From positions 1,984,001-2,048,000 of the forward strand of contig NW_020825321.1 in NCBI RefSeq assembly GCF_003286085.1: a stretch of 64,000 bases of DNA, given 5' to 3'. How positions within the stretch are numbered: the stretch's first letter is position 1; each line of letters starts with the position of its first letter. A program made the position numbers and the translations under genes. This DNA is from Drosophila persimilis. Its lineage: Eukaryota > Arthropoda > Insecta > Diptera > Drosophilidae. Below the pieces are notes generated by a model. It saw nothing but the letters and a program-made list of their open reading frames with translations, searched no databases and was not told where the DNA came from. Positions 1 through 9,975 of the stretch are shown here, piece after piece.

Positions 1-244
1 GAACAGCTCTCTACGAACCGTATATACAAAGGCGACCGGTGTAAGAAACTTTTCTTGCGGGAAGGTGACCGAAAAGAGAAGCGCAAGCCACCAGCTACGT
101 GCACTACCGAATATGCAAGGGCCGGTGTATATATGTTTGGATAACTTATATGGTCGATGCTACTGGTTGAGATGGCAATTAGTTTAGCCTTTTGAATGAT
201 ATATTAGGTTGTGATTGCACTGACGTATTATTTATTGTACAACC

Positions 245-261
245 ACGTCGGGGTCACCAAA
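245..261 (-). promoter_or_regulatory. BEL copy 1 primer-binding site
   Basis: Read on the minus strand, TTTGGTGACCCCGACGTG directly follows the LTR end (..TTAACA). The same sequence sits at the same place in the second BEL copy (59897-59913). Position next to the LTR and the TGG-type start fit a tRNA primer-binding site. Which tRNA it matches was not tested. Confidence 0.6.
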
Positions 262-719
262 TGTTAAGCTATTAAGCGTTTTTAATAACTGTTGTAAGTT
301 TGACTTAAATAAAAAGTCGAGCGGGTTTAAATAAGAGGCACAATTTATTGTTATATGTAGAACGACGTATGCGTACATATATTGCAATTTATTGATAGTT
401 TATTTATTGATGTTAGTTGTATGTATGTGGGTATATGTATATGTATGAACGACTGAACGAGCAATATAAGTAGAGCTCTAGAGCTGCAGCAAATCCCATA
501 GCTCGGGCTGAAGCTAAGCAGAGAACGAAGCGATAGATAGAGCGCGGGCAAACGGCAGTAATAAGAAAAGCGGACAGAGAGTCTAAAGAACGGCCGCTGC
601 TTTGCGTAAGTATTGCGGTTTTATACAGTGGGCAGTGCAAATATCAAACAGAAATGGTGATCTACGTTAGGCTGCACCACTGGCTATAATTTAAAGTATT
701 TATGCTGATTGACCCGACA
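262..719 (-). repeat. BEL copy 1 5' LTR, 458 bp
   Basis: It begins TGTTAAGCTATTAAGCG and ends TTGACCCGACA in plus orientation, so it has TG..CA ends on both strands. Both ends are shared with the LTRs of the second BEL copy (59914 onward and ending at 53926). Right of 719 the sequence becomes LINE-like, which marks the insertion edge. Confidence 0.75.
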
Positions 720-770
720 CTTACTAAAAGAACTAAGCATGCAGCTAGTTTTCTGAACACCTGTCTACTA

Positions 771-1260
771 TGGTAAATAAGGCCATGGGCCTGCTTGGGT
801 TCATAAAGAGGTGGTCAAAGGAATTTGACGACCCCTATATAACAAAGACTCTCTATACCGTCCGATCTTAGAATACGGCTCCTGTGTATGGTGCCCTCAG
901 TACAAAGTACACCAGGACGATATACGGTTTACTCTTTGCTCTGAGGGGCCTTAACTGGGATGCGGGTGTGAGACTCCCATCTTACTCTAGTAGACTGCTA
1001 GTTTTAGTTAGCCGTAGAAAAATGCTTGGTGTGATTTTTGTGCACATCTTGATATTTGATATGTGGTGACATAGACAGCCCTGATCTGTTGACCCGCATA
1101 AGCTTCAAGATTCCTCCTCATTAGAAATTTTATACCGTTGTTCCTTCCACTTTTTAGATCGAATTATTCCTCGCATGCGCCGTTTAGGGTCTTATGCTCG
1201 GATTATAATTCCCTCTACCATATTATATCCACCATTAATTCTCTTCCTCTTATTAAGTGA
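771..1260 (+). pseudogene. CR1/Jockey-type LINE ORF2, C-terminal remnant
   Basis: Reading across several frames gives a typical post-catalytic LINE RT tail, with VNKAMGLLGFIKRWSKEF and FALRGLNWDAGVRLPSYSS, ending ..SLPLIK and a TGA at 1258-1260. Frame changes and stops (for example after TKTLYTVRS) show it is dead. It probably belongs to the same family as the CR1-type pieces at 7397-10630 and in the tandem array (for example 30060-30329). The clade assignment, CR1 versus Jockey, is from remembered motif style only. Confidence 0.6.
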
Positions 1261-1590
1261 CTAATCCTCACACACCTTTTTTAGAATTAGCAATTTTAGT
1301 GGTATTTGTATTTGTATTTTTAATGCATACTTAGTTTATTAGTAAGTGTAGTGCTAATTTTCCCCGAATATTAGTCTCACAACTATCTTTCCTGCATGTT
1401 CGCGTTCGGTTCTGCTATGCGCCGTTCATCATGCGGCAGCGCCCCTTGGTCGGTTGGGCGGTAGGAGGGCTGCGTTTTGCCTGGGATCCGCGTGTAACAG
1501 CCTTCCGCTGGTTTCACACGGGCCACTTGACGGTGCAGTAACTGCATCGTCTTTTGTATGATGCAGTCATTGCATGTCAACGTCCAGGAA
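1261..1590 (+). other. 3' untranslated block of the CR1-type LINE, also present at 57.8-58.3 kb
   Basis: About 410 bp (1180-1590) recurs in inverted orientation at 57848-58262 and spans the ORF2 end plus this region. Both copies stop at the same place (TGCATGTCAACGTCCA), so this is likely the natural 3' end of the LINE. No gene is visible. An open frame through it in both copies is an incidental reading of a GC-richer stretch. Confidence 0.5.
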
Positions 1591-1686
1591 GGGTGTAAGA
1601 AAAAAAAACCAACGTTGATGTTGGTTTGTCGCGGGGATCGCTGGCACACTCTTTCCTCCCTGGGTCATGGGTTCACTCGTCGGAAC

Positions 1687-1734
1687 GTGTTGCTGGACGT
1701 GTTGCTGGACGTGTTGCTGGTCGTGTTGCTCGAA
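1687..1734 (+). repeat. 12-bp tandem repeat, four units
   Basis: Four consecutive units of GTGTTGCTGGAC; the third and fourth carry small changes (..GGTC, ..CGAA). It is a short minisatellite between the LINE 3' end and the GTTC-rich stretch. Confidence 0.85.
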
Positions 1735-1779
1735 GTAGGCGCATTCTTGGACCTTCTATGAAGTGCAGTAGCAATTAGT

Positions 1780-2060
1780 GTTGGGTCGTTCATGAACGAA
1801 CGAACAAAAATGAACTATTCATGGAAGTGAACGAACTGAATAAGTTCATCGTTCTTTTTTGTTCATCGTACTTTTCCGTTCGTTCTTTTTTCTTCATCGT
1901 TCTTTTTTGTTCATCTGTCGTTCTTTTTTGTTCATCATTCGTTTTTGTTCCTCATGTTCGCTATGTTTGAGCTGGTATGGCAGCTCTTTTTGTTTTGCTC
2001 ATTTCGTTTTGTTCGCTATTTTTGAGTTGTTATGGCAGCTCTTTTATTCAAAACCATTGG
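1780..2060. repeat. GTTC/GAAC-rich low-complexity region with a 55-bp duplication
   Basis: The region opens with GTTCATGAACGAACGAAC, continues with degenerate GTTCTTTTTTGTTCATC repeats, and contains two copies of a GTTCGCTAT..ATGGCAGCTC segment starting at 1956 and 2011. The opening TAGTGTTGGGTCGTTCATG resembles termini of some DNA transposons of the hAT type, but no second end or transposase is visible. No gene is supported. 2061-2235 is unassigned. Confidence 0.5.
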
Positions 2061-2235
2061 TTCGCTCTGTTTTGTCGAGTCTAGGCATCAGCGTGCAGAC
2101 AAGCTGTGGGCTTGGACAAGAAGTCAGAGTATGCCTGGTAGGGAGTGGAGCCGAGAGGCATCTCCTTCCACTAGTCTGGAGTGAGGTAAGCGTAGGTCTT
2201 GGCAATAGCAGCGTAGGTTGCCTTTGCGAAGTTAC

Positions 2236-2320
2236 TGTAGTGGCGCCTGTCCAACCAAAAATATCGGATAACCGTCCCACGGTTTCCCCTTCCCTTAGAC
2301 ATGCACCTTGCACCACTAAT
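2236..2320 (+). repeat. gypsy A 5' LTR, internally deleted remnant
   Basis: It matches the first about 80 bp of the LTR at 11756 (TGTAGTGGCGCCTGTCC..). It then jumps to AATTTATGGCGAC, the LTR/leader junction seen at 13755-13767. About 1.9 kb of the LTR is missing. The exact LTR start is uncertain by about 3 bp, because the internal copies read TGTTGTAGTGG. Confidence 0.7.
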
Positions 2321-2819
2321 TTATGGCGACAAGCTATAACCTATCTCGCGGAGTTGAGAGTATACGCAAGGAAGTTTATTTGCAGTTTTTTCTATTTTCT
2401 ATCATCCTCCCAACTATAAAGAGCGTCGTCGACAGTCGAAATCCTGAAGCTGTTAGAGTAAGCTCTTGGTCCAGTTGATGCAAGGTCTTACTACTTGGTC
2501 CAGTTTTTTTGGATAGGATTCAGCCGTTGATAGAAATCAGGTGTATGTATGGCAAAACGCTATCGCCTGTCTCGCGGTAGAAAGAACCTGTCCGACACAG
2601 TATCTTTGTTTTCTACACGAATTCGTCTCTTAGACAGTGAGATTAGATAGCAAACGAGATTCAGTCTATCTCTTATGTGCATCGAAGCAGAATCATGATC
2701 CTTTTATTTAAAAACATTTTGTCGTTTGTATTCCTTTGCCTTGATATATAAATTAGTCCGTATTTAGTGTCGTAATTATCTATAAAAGATCGTCGGGTAA
2801 GAGATTATGTACGATAATC
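2321..2819 (+). other. gypsy A leader with possible primer-binding site
   Basis: This is the untranslated leader between LTR and gag, nearly identical to 13758-14256. TGGCGACAAGC at the LTR edge starts like a tRNA primer-binding site, but the tRNA was not matched. The leader contains repeated TCTTGGTCCAGT motifs (near 2465 and 2497), which also occur in the LTR tail near 13733. A short frame (72 codons in copy B at 13986) is broken by a stop in copy A, so it is not a supported gene. Confidence 0.55.
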
Positions 2820-4266
2820 ATGCCCCTAAGTCGTAGTCCCGAGAATTTCGCTCAAATAGAGAATCAGGGAATAATTTGTAGCACGTGCGCCAAGGAAGTT
2901 GACTACCTAGCTCAGTTAATTACCACCAGCTGTGGACACCAATTCCACCGAGTCTGTTTTTACCGTAAAGCTGGAGCCAAAAAGATTTGTCCTGTCTGCC
3001 ACGTTAGCTTGCATGCATCGGCTTTGAATTTAGCTGAGGAGATTGCCGCAGCCCAGACTGCAAGCCAAGACCCCAGCTCAACCATGCAACAGACTAGGTC
3101 TAAGGGTAGGGCAACCGATCCCAACGCAGACGCCCCAAGCGGGTCAACTGTTAGTGAGACTAACTCGGAAGTACAAATGGAAGCAAATGCAGCTTCGACC
3201 AATGCAAGTCTACACCAGGTTATTGCCGATGCTTTGGCAGCTGCAATGCAGGCTCAAACCCACATATTAGCGCAGACCATAGAAACTGGCCTGCAGAAAT
3301 TATCGATTCAGCAAACGGCGTCCCGTGAAAGTATTGAAAGTGTTCGTTCACAACCAATCAATACACAAACCATCGACGAGGTAGAACAACAAACGTTTTA
3401 GCAACTGTTCGGGGGTAGTTCGGAAAGGCAGACGGCCAGAGAGCCGCCAGCTAGATATAGTCTAGGAGGGACCCCGCCAGTCTCAGAGCTACGAGCTGAT
3501 AGAATAAGCCAAATCATTTCAAATTGGAAAATACGGTTTTCAGGTCATTCCTCCATTGGCGTGGACGACTTCATTTATCGGGTAAATGCCATGGCCACCC
3601 AATCCTTAAATGGAAATTTTGAACTGTTAGCCAGATATGCGAGCAACCTGTTTGAGGGTAGTGCCAGTGAATGGTTCTGGCGATACCACAAGAGTGTCCC
3701 CCTCATTCGATGGTCCGACCTGTGCGTAGCACTCAAGACTCAATTCAAAGACGGACGTACCGACTTGGATATCCGCTCAGCGATCACGCAGCGGAAACAG
3801 AAGCCAAATGAACCGTTTGATTTATTTTATGAAGCAATAGTCGCATTGGCAGACAAACTAGTACAGCCAATGACTGAGCCCTATCTGTTAGAAGCTCTTA
3901 AAGCCAATTTAGGTCCAGAAATTCAACACGAAATCTTGTATGTACCCATCAAGAGTATCGCAGAGCTACGTCATATAGTTCGTACTCGCGAGCGATTCTT
4001 GCAGAACTTGTCCAAATCTACGACGACGTTGCAGCGTGCTGCGTCTAAACGACATATTAATGAGATGCATCAAACGTTCAGTGAGACGGATGACGAGGCT
4101 GATGGTGTAGATGATGCAAGTATTGATGCCATGACCCTTAACTGTTGGAATTGTGGGAAGTTAGGTCACCGTTACCAAGAATGTACTGGAGAGCGGAGGG
4201 TTTTTTGTTATGGGTGTGGGAAAGCTGACACTTACAAGCCCTCTTGTAGAAAATGCAATCCAAAAA
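2820..4266 (+). pseudogene. gag: gypsy A gag, with RING-H2-like finger; nonsense mutation and DINE insertion
   Basis: The ATG at 2820 starts a Gag with an unusual N-terminal finger. C20, C23, C38, H40, H43, C46, C57 and C60 follow the RING-H2 spacing (CSTC..CGHQFHRVC..CPVC). A polar linker follows. The capsid-like domain runs from about WKIRFSGHSSIGVDDFIY to RTRERFLQNL, and a CCHC knuckle (CWNCGKLGHRYQEC) lies near the end. A second knuckle-like CYGC..C motif lacks the usual His. A TAG at 3399-3401 interrupts the frame; copy B has CAG there. The reading frame continues to 4266, where a DINE is inserted. The RING match is by spacing only. Confidence 0.8.
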
Positions 4267-5370
4267 CGAGGGGGAACGTTGTGAGTTGCTGCGGACACCG
4301 CAACTCTAAGGTTATACCCGATACTAAGTCAGTATGGCTCTCCTCCGGCAGACGCCGCTAATATTTAACGACACGACAAAGAGTGCGTGCGAGAGAGACA
4401 GAAAATCAGTCTGAGCGTGACGTCGGGCGCTGCGTAGCCACTGCAAATTGATTTGTTCCTTTTGGCTATAAAAATGATCTGATCTGATCCAGATAGTAAG
4501 TCTGATAGATATGGTCGCTATCTATGATTCTGCGTTTTTAGTTTTCTCGAATCTGCAATATTGTGGATGCAACAGATTTTCGTTCTTTGTGGGGGCGGAT
4601 GGGGGTGGGGCGAAATTCTGAGATATACGTTTTATAGTGACATCTTAAAGGAGTGTGTGTACCAAATTTGTTTACTCTAGCCTTAATAGTCTCTGAGATT
4701 TGTGGTTGCCTCAGATTTTCGTCCTTTGCGGGGGCGGAAGGGGGTGTGGCGAAATTTGGACAGGAAACGGTCAAGGTCCGATATCACAGGAGTGTGGATA
4801 CCAAATTGGGTTGCTCTGGCTTTTATAGGTTCTGAGATCCTTGAACTCATATTTTGCAATTGGCAAAACCGACCATGAAACCTGTGTGTTAGAGTGAGAC
4901 AGAGCGAGAAAGAGTGAAATTGTTTTCGTGATTCTGGCTGTAATAATTATACGATCTGGTTCAGATTCTGCAGTCTATAAGATATGGTCATTCTCTACGA
5001 TTCTGCGTTTTTGGTTTTCTCATATCTTTAAAATTGTGGATGGCACAGATTTTCGTTCTTTGTGGGGGCGGAAGTGGGCGGGGCGAAGTTTTGAAATATT
5101 TTTGTAGCAGTGACATATCACAGAAGTCTGGATCCAAAACATCGTTGCTCTAGCTCTTATAGTCTTTGAGCATTAGGCGCTGAAGGGGACGGACAGACGG
5201 ACAGACGGACGGACGGACAGACAGACAGGGCTCAATCGACTCGGCTATTGATGCTGATCAAGAATATATATACTTTATAGGGTCGGAAACGATTCCTTCT
5301 GGACGTTACACACATCCACTTTTACCACAAATCTAATATACCCCAATACTCATTTTGAGTATCGGGTATA
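4267..5370 (-). mobile_element. DINE-1/INE-1-like element inserted in gypsy A gag-pol
   Basis: Copy B keeps the empty site (AATCCAAAAAAAACTTGG near 21391), so the insert edges are visible. The 3' end on the left has a hairpin GAGTTGC..GCAACTC (4283-4306) followed by AACGTTCCCCCTCG in element orientation. Inverted subterminal repeats are TATACCCGATACT (4313-4325) and AGTATCGGGTATA (5358-5370). Inside are a GGAC/GACA microsatellite (about 5188-5228) and the segment ATATATTCTTGATCAGCATC (minus strand), familiar from INE-1. Three imperfect internal repeats begin near 4574, 4718 and 5048. It is non-autonomous and has no real ORF. Confidence 0.8.
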
Positions 5371-5818
5371 AAAACTTGGCAGCTCGTGCACCGTTGATCA
5401 GTGCACGCAGACAGATGGTATCGAAAGCCACCAATACGGAGTAACGAGTTCAAAAACAAACTCGCTACCACTTCAACCGGCCATGTCACAAATACCAAAC
5501 TTACCAACCAGGACAGAGATAGAGAATGGTAGCCAACGCTCCCTACGAATGAAGTTGCGTAGATGTGCGTATAATGTAGCACGAAAGCAAGAACGAAAAG
5601 TTTTGTTATCCGCCGTAGTTGGGAATGCGCAGGACATAAGACCGTATGCAGAGGTCCAACTATTGGGGAGAACAGTCACTGGTCTTTTGGATACAGGAGC
5701 AACAATCAGTTGCATAGGAGGGGAGTTAGCGTTGAAAGTTAGTCATGCGACCGTCAAAACCGTTAATGCATCTGTGCGAACTGCTGATGAAGCTGCGCAG
5801 AAAATTGTTTCAAAATGA
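5371..5818 (+). pseudogene. pol: gypsy A protease region
   Basis: The conserved aspartic protease motif LLDTGATISCIGG is intact, with the catalytic D-T-G triad about 70 residues after MSQIPNLPTR. Retrotransposon protease would process Gag-Pol. The frame stops at TGA 5816-5818, and the expected downstream sequence (ELYLGIDFWAAFKLLPPG, a typical protease C-terminus) resumes in another frame. The same stop and frame change exist in copy B, so this lesion predates the duplication. Confidence 0.75.
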
Positions 5819-5849
5819 ATCTAAACCCAAAACATTGTAGTTAGTACCA

Positions 5850-7396
5850 TCACTCGCTCAAGAATTATACCTTGGCATTGACTTTTGGGCTGCCTTTAAA
5901 TTGTTACCTCCAGGTGTAGTAACCCAGAATGCCAAGCCCGAAGTTTCTGCCTTAGCCAAGGATGACCATATGCATATAAGCCTAACGGATTCGCAACAGG
6001 CCATGTTGTCAGAGGCTATCCAAAAGTTCCCGTCATTCGCCAAAGAAGGTCTAGGTCGAACCAGCTGGATAAGTCACGATATAGATATAGGGGATGCAAG
6101 CCAATTAAACACTATTCGGCACTATTCGGTATCTCCTGCTGTCGAAAAGGTGATGTTTGAGGAAGTAGATAGAATGATAGCGCTTGGCGTTATTGAGGAG
6201 TCCGATAGTCCCTGGTCGTCACCAGTCGTTCTCGTTAGGAAACCTGGAAAGGTGAGAATATGTCTCGATAGCCGTAAGGTCAACGAAGTCACAGTGAAGA
6301 GCGCATATCCCATGCCTTTGATCGATGGAATATTAAGCCGACTACCAAAAGCTGAATATATTTCCAGCATCGACCTGAAGGATGCCTATTGGCAGATCCC
6401 ATTGACTTCAGACGCTCGCGAAAAGACCGCGTTCACCGTCCCGGGGAGATGCCGAGTGATGCCATTTTGACTAACCAACGCTCCACAAACCATGTGTAAA
6501 TTAATGGATAAAGTTATACCCTCTCAGTTACGACATGAAGTGTTCGTCTATCTAGATGATTTGCTCGTTGTATCTTCTACTTTCGAAATCCATGTGCGTG
6601 TGTTATCCGAGCTAGCATCTCGGTTAAAACAAGCTGGGTTAACAATTAATGTCGAAAAAAGTAAATTTTGTTTGAAGGAAGTAAGATACCTTGGCCATGT
6701 CATTGGGGTTGGAACTATTAAAACCGATCCAAAAAAATTTTCAGCCATTCGAGAATTCCCAACACCTCGTTCAGTCAAACAGGTACGAAGGTTTTTAGGA
6801 GTAACTGGCTGGTATCATAAATTCATTCGAAATTATGCCGGTCTGGCCGCTCCATTGTCGGACACGTTGAAACACACGTTGAAAACGTAAGTTTGAATGG
6901 ACGAATGAGGCCCAACTTGCATTTGAAGACCTGAAAGGTAAACTTTGCAGTGCTCCCGTTTTGCATAGTCCAAATTTTCGGATTCCATTCGCTATTCACT
7001 GCGATGCGAGTCATACTGGCGTGGGCGGAGTACTTATGCAAAAAGATGTAGAAGGTAACGAGGTTCCGATCGCATATATGTCTAGAAAGCTAAATCAATG
7101 CCAACGAAATTACTCGGATACAGAAAAGGAGTGTTTAGCAGCTGTACTGTGTGTTAAAAAGTTTCGCGCCTACATCGAAGGGCATGAATTTGTCATTATT
7201 ACCGATCATGCTTCGTTAAAATGGCATATGAGTCAATCGGATTTGAGCTCTAGACTCGCCAGATGGTCGTTAAAATTACAAGGTTTTGACTTCCAAATTC
7301 ATCACCGAAAAGGCGTCAACAACAAAGTGCCAGACGCCCTGTCCCGAGCCTATACTGAAGACCTGTCCGAGCTCCAAATGGACAGTCTGCTAGATC
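5850..7396 (+). pseudogene. pol: gypsy A reverse transcriptase and RNase H
   Basis: Successive pieces give RT motifs SPWSSPVVLVRKPG, SSIDLKDAYWQIPL and FVYLDDLLVV (YLDD active site). RNase H follows (HCDASHTGVGG, SRKLNQCQRNYSDTEKECLA, ITDHASLKW). Inactivating lesions include TGA at 6468-6470 in the usual MPFGLTN motif and a frameshift near 6888 between RT and RNase H. Both are shared with copy B. The frame is then cut at 7396 by the CR1-type insertion. Copy A retains the complete RNase H tail that copy B has lost. Confidence 0.85.
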
Positions 7397-7776
7397 AACG
7401 CTTTCCTCGAAAAAGGGCAGAAAAATGCTGTTAGCTTGAGGTAGCTGGTACGGATACGGAGTGGATGCGTTGTAAATATGAGACGAGTACGTTGTTTGGA
7501 AAAAGTTAGCGAATAAATTTGCAATACCAACAGCAGAAGCTTCTGTTTTGTTCTGGTAATGAAGGGACGGAGGAAAAACGTTTGACTTGCGCTTAGAGTT
7601 AACGAACGAATAGAATTTTTTAGGATCACTACGAAAGTTTCTACTACATTGTGAAAGGTAATGATTATAACACTGACTATTGACGGCAAGGAACAGAGAG
7701 CGAGCGGAGGAGTATAGAGCTAAGGCCAACGTGGAGCCCGACTTCTGGTACTTTTTATAGAGCCGGGATTTATTAT
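7397..7776 (-). pseudogene. CR1-type LINE ORF2, endonuclease-to-RT linker
   Basis: It continues the ORF2 reading from across the DINE: KSRLYKKYQKSGST, then RNFRSDPKKFYSFVNSKRKS and LFANFFQTTYSS. This is the region between endonuclease and RT in CR1/Jockey LINEs. It ends abruptly at the gypsy junction before any RT catalytic motif. The KSRLYKK..KKFYS part recurs on the plus strand in the tandem array (27875-28044 and repeats). Confidence 0.7.
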
Positions 7777-8921
7777 TATACCCGATACTCAAAATGAGTA
7801 TTGGGGTATATTAGATTTGTGGTAAAATGTGTAAAATGTGGATGTGTGTAACGTCCAGAAGGAATCGTTTCCGACCACATAAAGTATATATATTCTTGAT
7901 CAGCATCAATAGCCGAGTCGATTGAGCCATGTCTGTCTGTCCGTCCGTCCGTCTGTCCGTCTGTCCGTCCGTCCGTCTGTCCGTCTGTCCGTCCCCTTCA
8001 GCGCCTAATGCTCAAAGACTATAAGAGCCAGAGCAACGATGTTTTGGATCCAGACTTCTGTGATATGTCACTGCTACAAAAATATTTCAAAACTTTGCCC
8101 CGCCCACTTCCGCCCCCACAAAGGGCGAAAATCTGTGGCATCCACAATTTTAAAGATAAGATAAAACCAAAAACGCAGAATCGTAGAGAATGACCATATC
8201 TTATAGACTGCAGAATTGGTTGCTGAATTGGATCGTATTATTATTATAGCCAGCATCAAGAAAACAATTTCATTTTTTCTCGCCCTGTCTCTCTCTAACA
8301 CACACGTAGCATAGGCGGCTTTGCTTAGAGTAAAACATTAGCGCCTAGATCTCAGAGACTATAAAAGCTAGATCAACCAAATTTGGTATCCACACTCCTA
8401 ATATATCGGACCGAGACGAATTTGTTTCAAAATTTCGCCACACCCCCTTCCGCCCCCGCAAAGAATGCAAATCTGGGGATATTCACAAATCTCAGAGACT
8501 ATTAAAGCTAGAGTAACCAAATTTGGTATCCGCACTTCTGTTAGATCTCACTATAAAACATATATCTCAAAATTTCGCCCCACCGCCTTCCGCCCCCACA
8601 AAGGACGAAAATCTGTTGCATCCACAATATTGCAGATTCGAGAAAACTAAAAACGCAGAATCATAGATAGCGACCATATCTATCAGACTTACTATCTGGA
8701 TCAGATCAGATCATTTTTATAGCGAAAGGAAACAAATCAATTTGCACTGGCTACGCAGCGCCCGACGTCACGCTCAGACTGATTTTCTGTCTCTCTCGCA
8801 CGCACTCTTTGTCGTGTCGATTAAAATAAGCGGCGTCTGCCGGAGGAGAGCCATACTGACTTAGTATCGAGTATAACTGTAGAGTTGCGGTGTCCGCAGC
8901 AACTCACAACGTTCCCCCTCG
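7777..8921 (+). mobile_element. DINE-1/INE-1-like element inside the CR1-type LINE
   Basis: It starts TATACCCGATACT at 7777 with a short terminal palindrome. It carries the (GTCC/GTCT)n microsatellite at about 7937-7994, the same internal repeat triad, and ends with the GAGTTGC..GCAACTC hairpin (8882-8905) and CCCCCTCG. LINE coding sequence flanks it on both sides (..YLSYLKN | KSRLYKK..), so insertion into a LINE copy is clear. It lies opposite in orientation to the DINE at 4267. Confidence 0.8.
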
Positions 8922-9862
8922 TTTTTTAAGTATGATAAATACTTGGAGAACCAGGGAGGCTTGGACGATACAGGTACAGTGATATCTGGAACAAACGTAT
9001 TTAGGGCGGAGTAAATAAAACTATAAAACGAGTTAACAGTTGCATCTATGTTCGGTAATGAATAAAGAAACGACCAATCAACACGCGAGAGATGTAGATC
9101 TAAATCGATAAAGTTTGTTTTGCGAAAACACTTTATGTGACAAGGAGCCATGGAACTGTCAACACATCCAGATTGTGTACACTCCAGTGATATCAACAAA
9201 GTTGGATGGTAAGGATCTTCAGGGAGAGATATTGGGCTTGCTCTAGATACCGTAGCAAGAGAACCATCGTTAACAAAAACGAGGTCAAGAAGTCTGTCCC
9301 TCATGTTTTTAACGGCATTAATTTGGACAAGGGAAATATCCGTTAGCCCATTGATAACGTCATTATGGCAATTGGGAAACAACTGGTTAGCGTCATCACA
9401 AGGCAGCCTAGAAGGAAATGGGAGGTTAAAGTCCCCCATGACAATAATTCGATCATGGCACCCTAATGCAGAAACAACAATATTAATTGCTGAGAGGTGG
9501 TGTAAGTAAAGCTCAGCATCAGACCTGGGAGGAATGTAAGAGCAGGTTAAATAGAAAAATGCGGAGCGAACACGAACTTTGACTGCAACAAATTCAATTC
9601 CGTGAATGTTATTAAATGGGAATAACTCAGATGAGAAAACAGATTTAACTGCAATCAGAACCCCACCTGCAAAAGATGGGCGGTCCATTCTATAAATAGT
9701 GTAACTATCAATGAAAATTTCATGATCATTGACAGAGGAGTTAAGCCAGGTTTCGGTAAACGCGATGGCATCGAAATCAAAGGACGCGCTATTAGTATGA
9801 ATTTGACGCAATTTTTCCAGCAAACTGCGAACGTTCTGATAGTGCATAGAAAAATAGTACAT
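8922..9862 (-). pseudogene. CR1-type LINE ORF2, endonuclease domain
   Basis: It opens MYYFSMHYQNVRSLLEKL. APE-type endonuclease motifs follow: QNVRSL (N), FTETWL (E), VMGDFNLPF (D..N) and the late LPEDPYHPTLLI stretch with S..H. These enzymes nick target DNA for target-primed reverse transcription. The frame is open through the endonuclease and is then cut by the DINE at 8921. The adjoining ORF1 ends about 110 bp upstream at 9976. Confidence 0.8.
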
Positions 9863-9975
9863 CAGTTTTTTGGAGCATGTTCGGTAATTCTTGGATTCGA
9901 GTTCGAATCTTTGAGAAGGAACTCATGCACAATTGTATGCTCAGGCCATATTGACGGTTCTAGAGAACTGGATAG

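Larger units (their letters stand above)
1..719 (-). mobile_element. BEL/Pao retrotransposon copy 1, 5' end only
   Basis: The element runs leftward on the minus strand and is cut by the window edge, so only its 5' LTR and untranslated leader are present. The leader (1-261) is clearly related to the leader of the BEL copy at 59628-59913, which precedes a recognisable BEL gag. The LTRs match strongly at their ends but diverge in the middle, so these are related subfamilies rather than identical copies. No coding sequence is in view for this copy. Confidence 0.75.

Noticed and set aside
1859..2419. Open frame of 186 codons, Phe/Ser-rich
   Set aside because: It reads through GTTC/TTTT low-complexity repeats and across the gypsy LTR remnant; no domain.
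6468..6470. Stop codon in the RT MPFGLTN motif as a possible recoded (read-through) site
   Set aside because: A single G-to-T change explains it, and the same copies carry several other frame lesions; an inherited defect is simpler.
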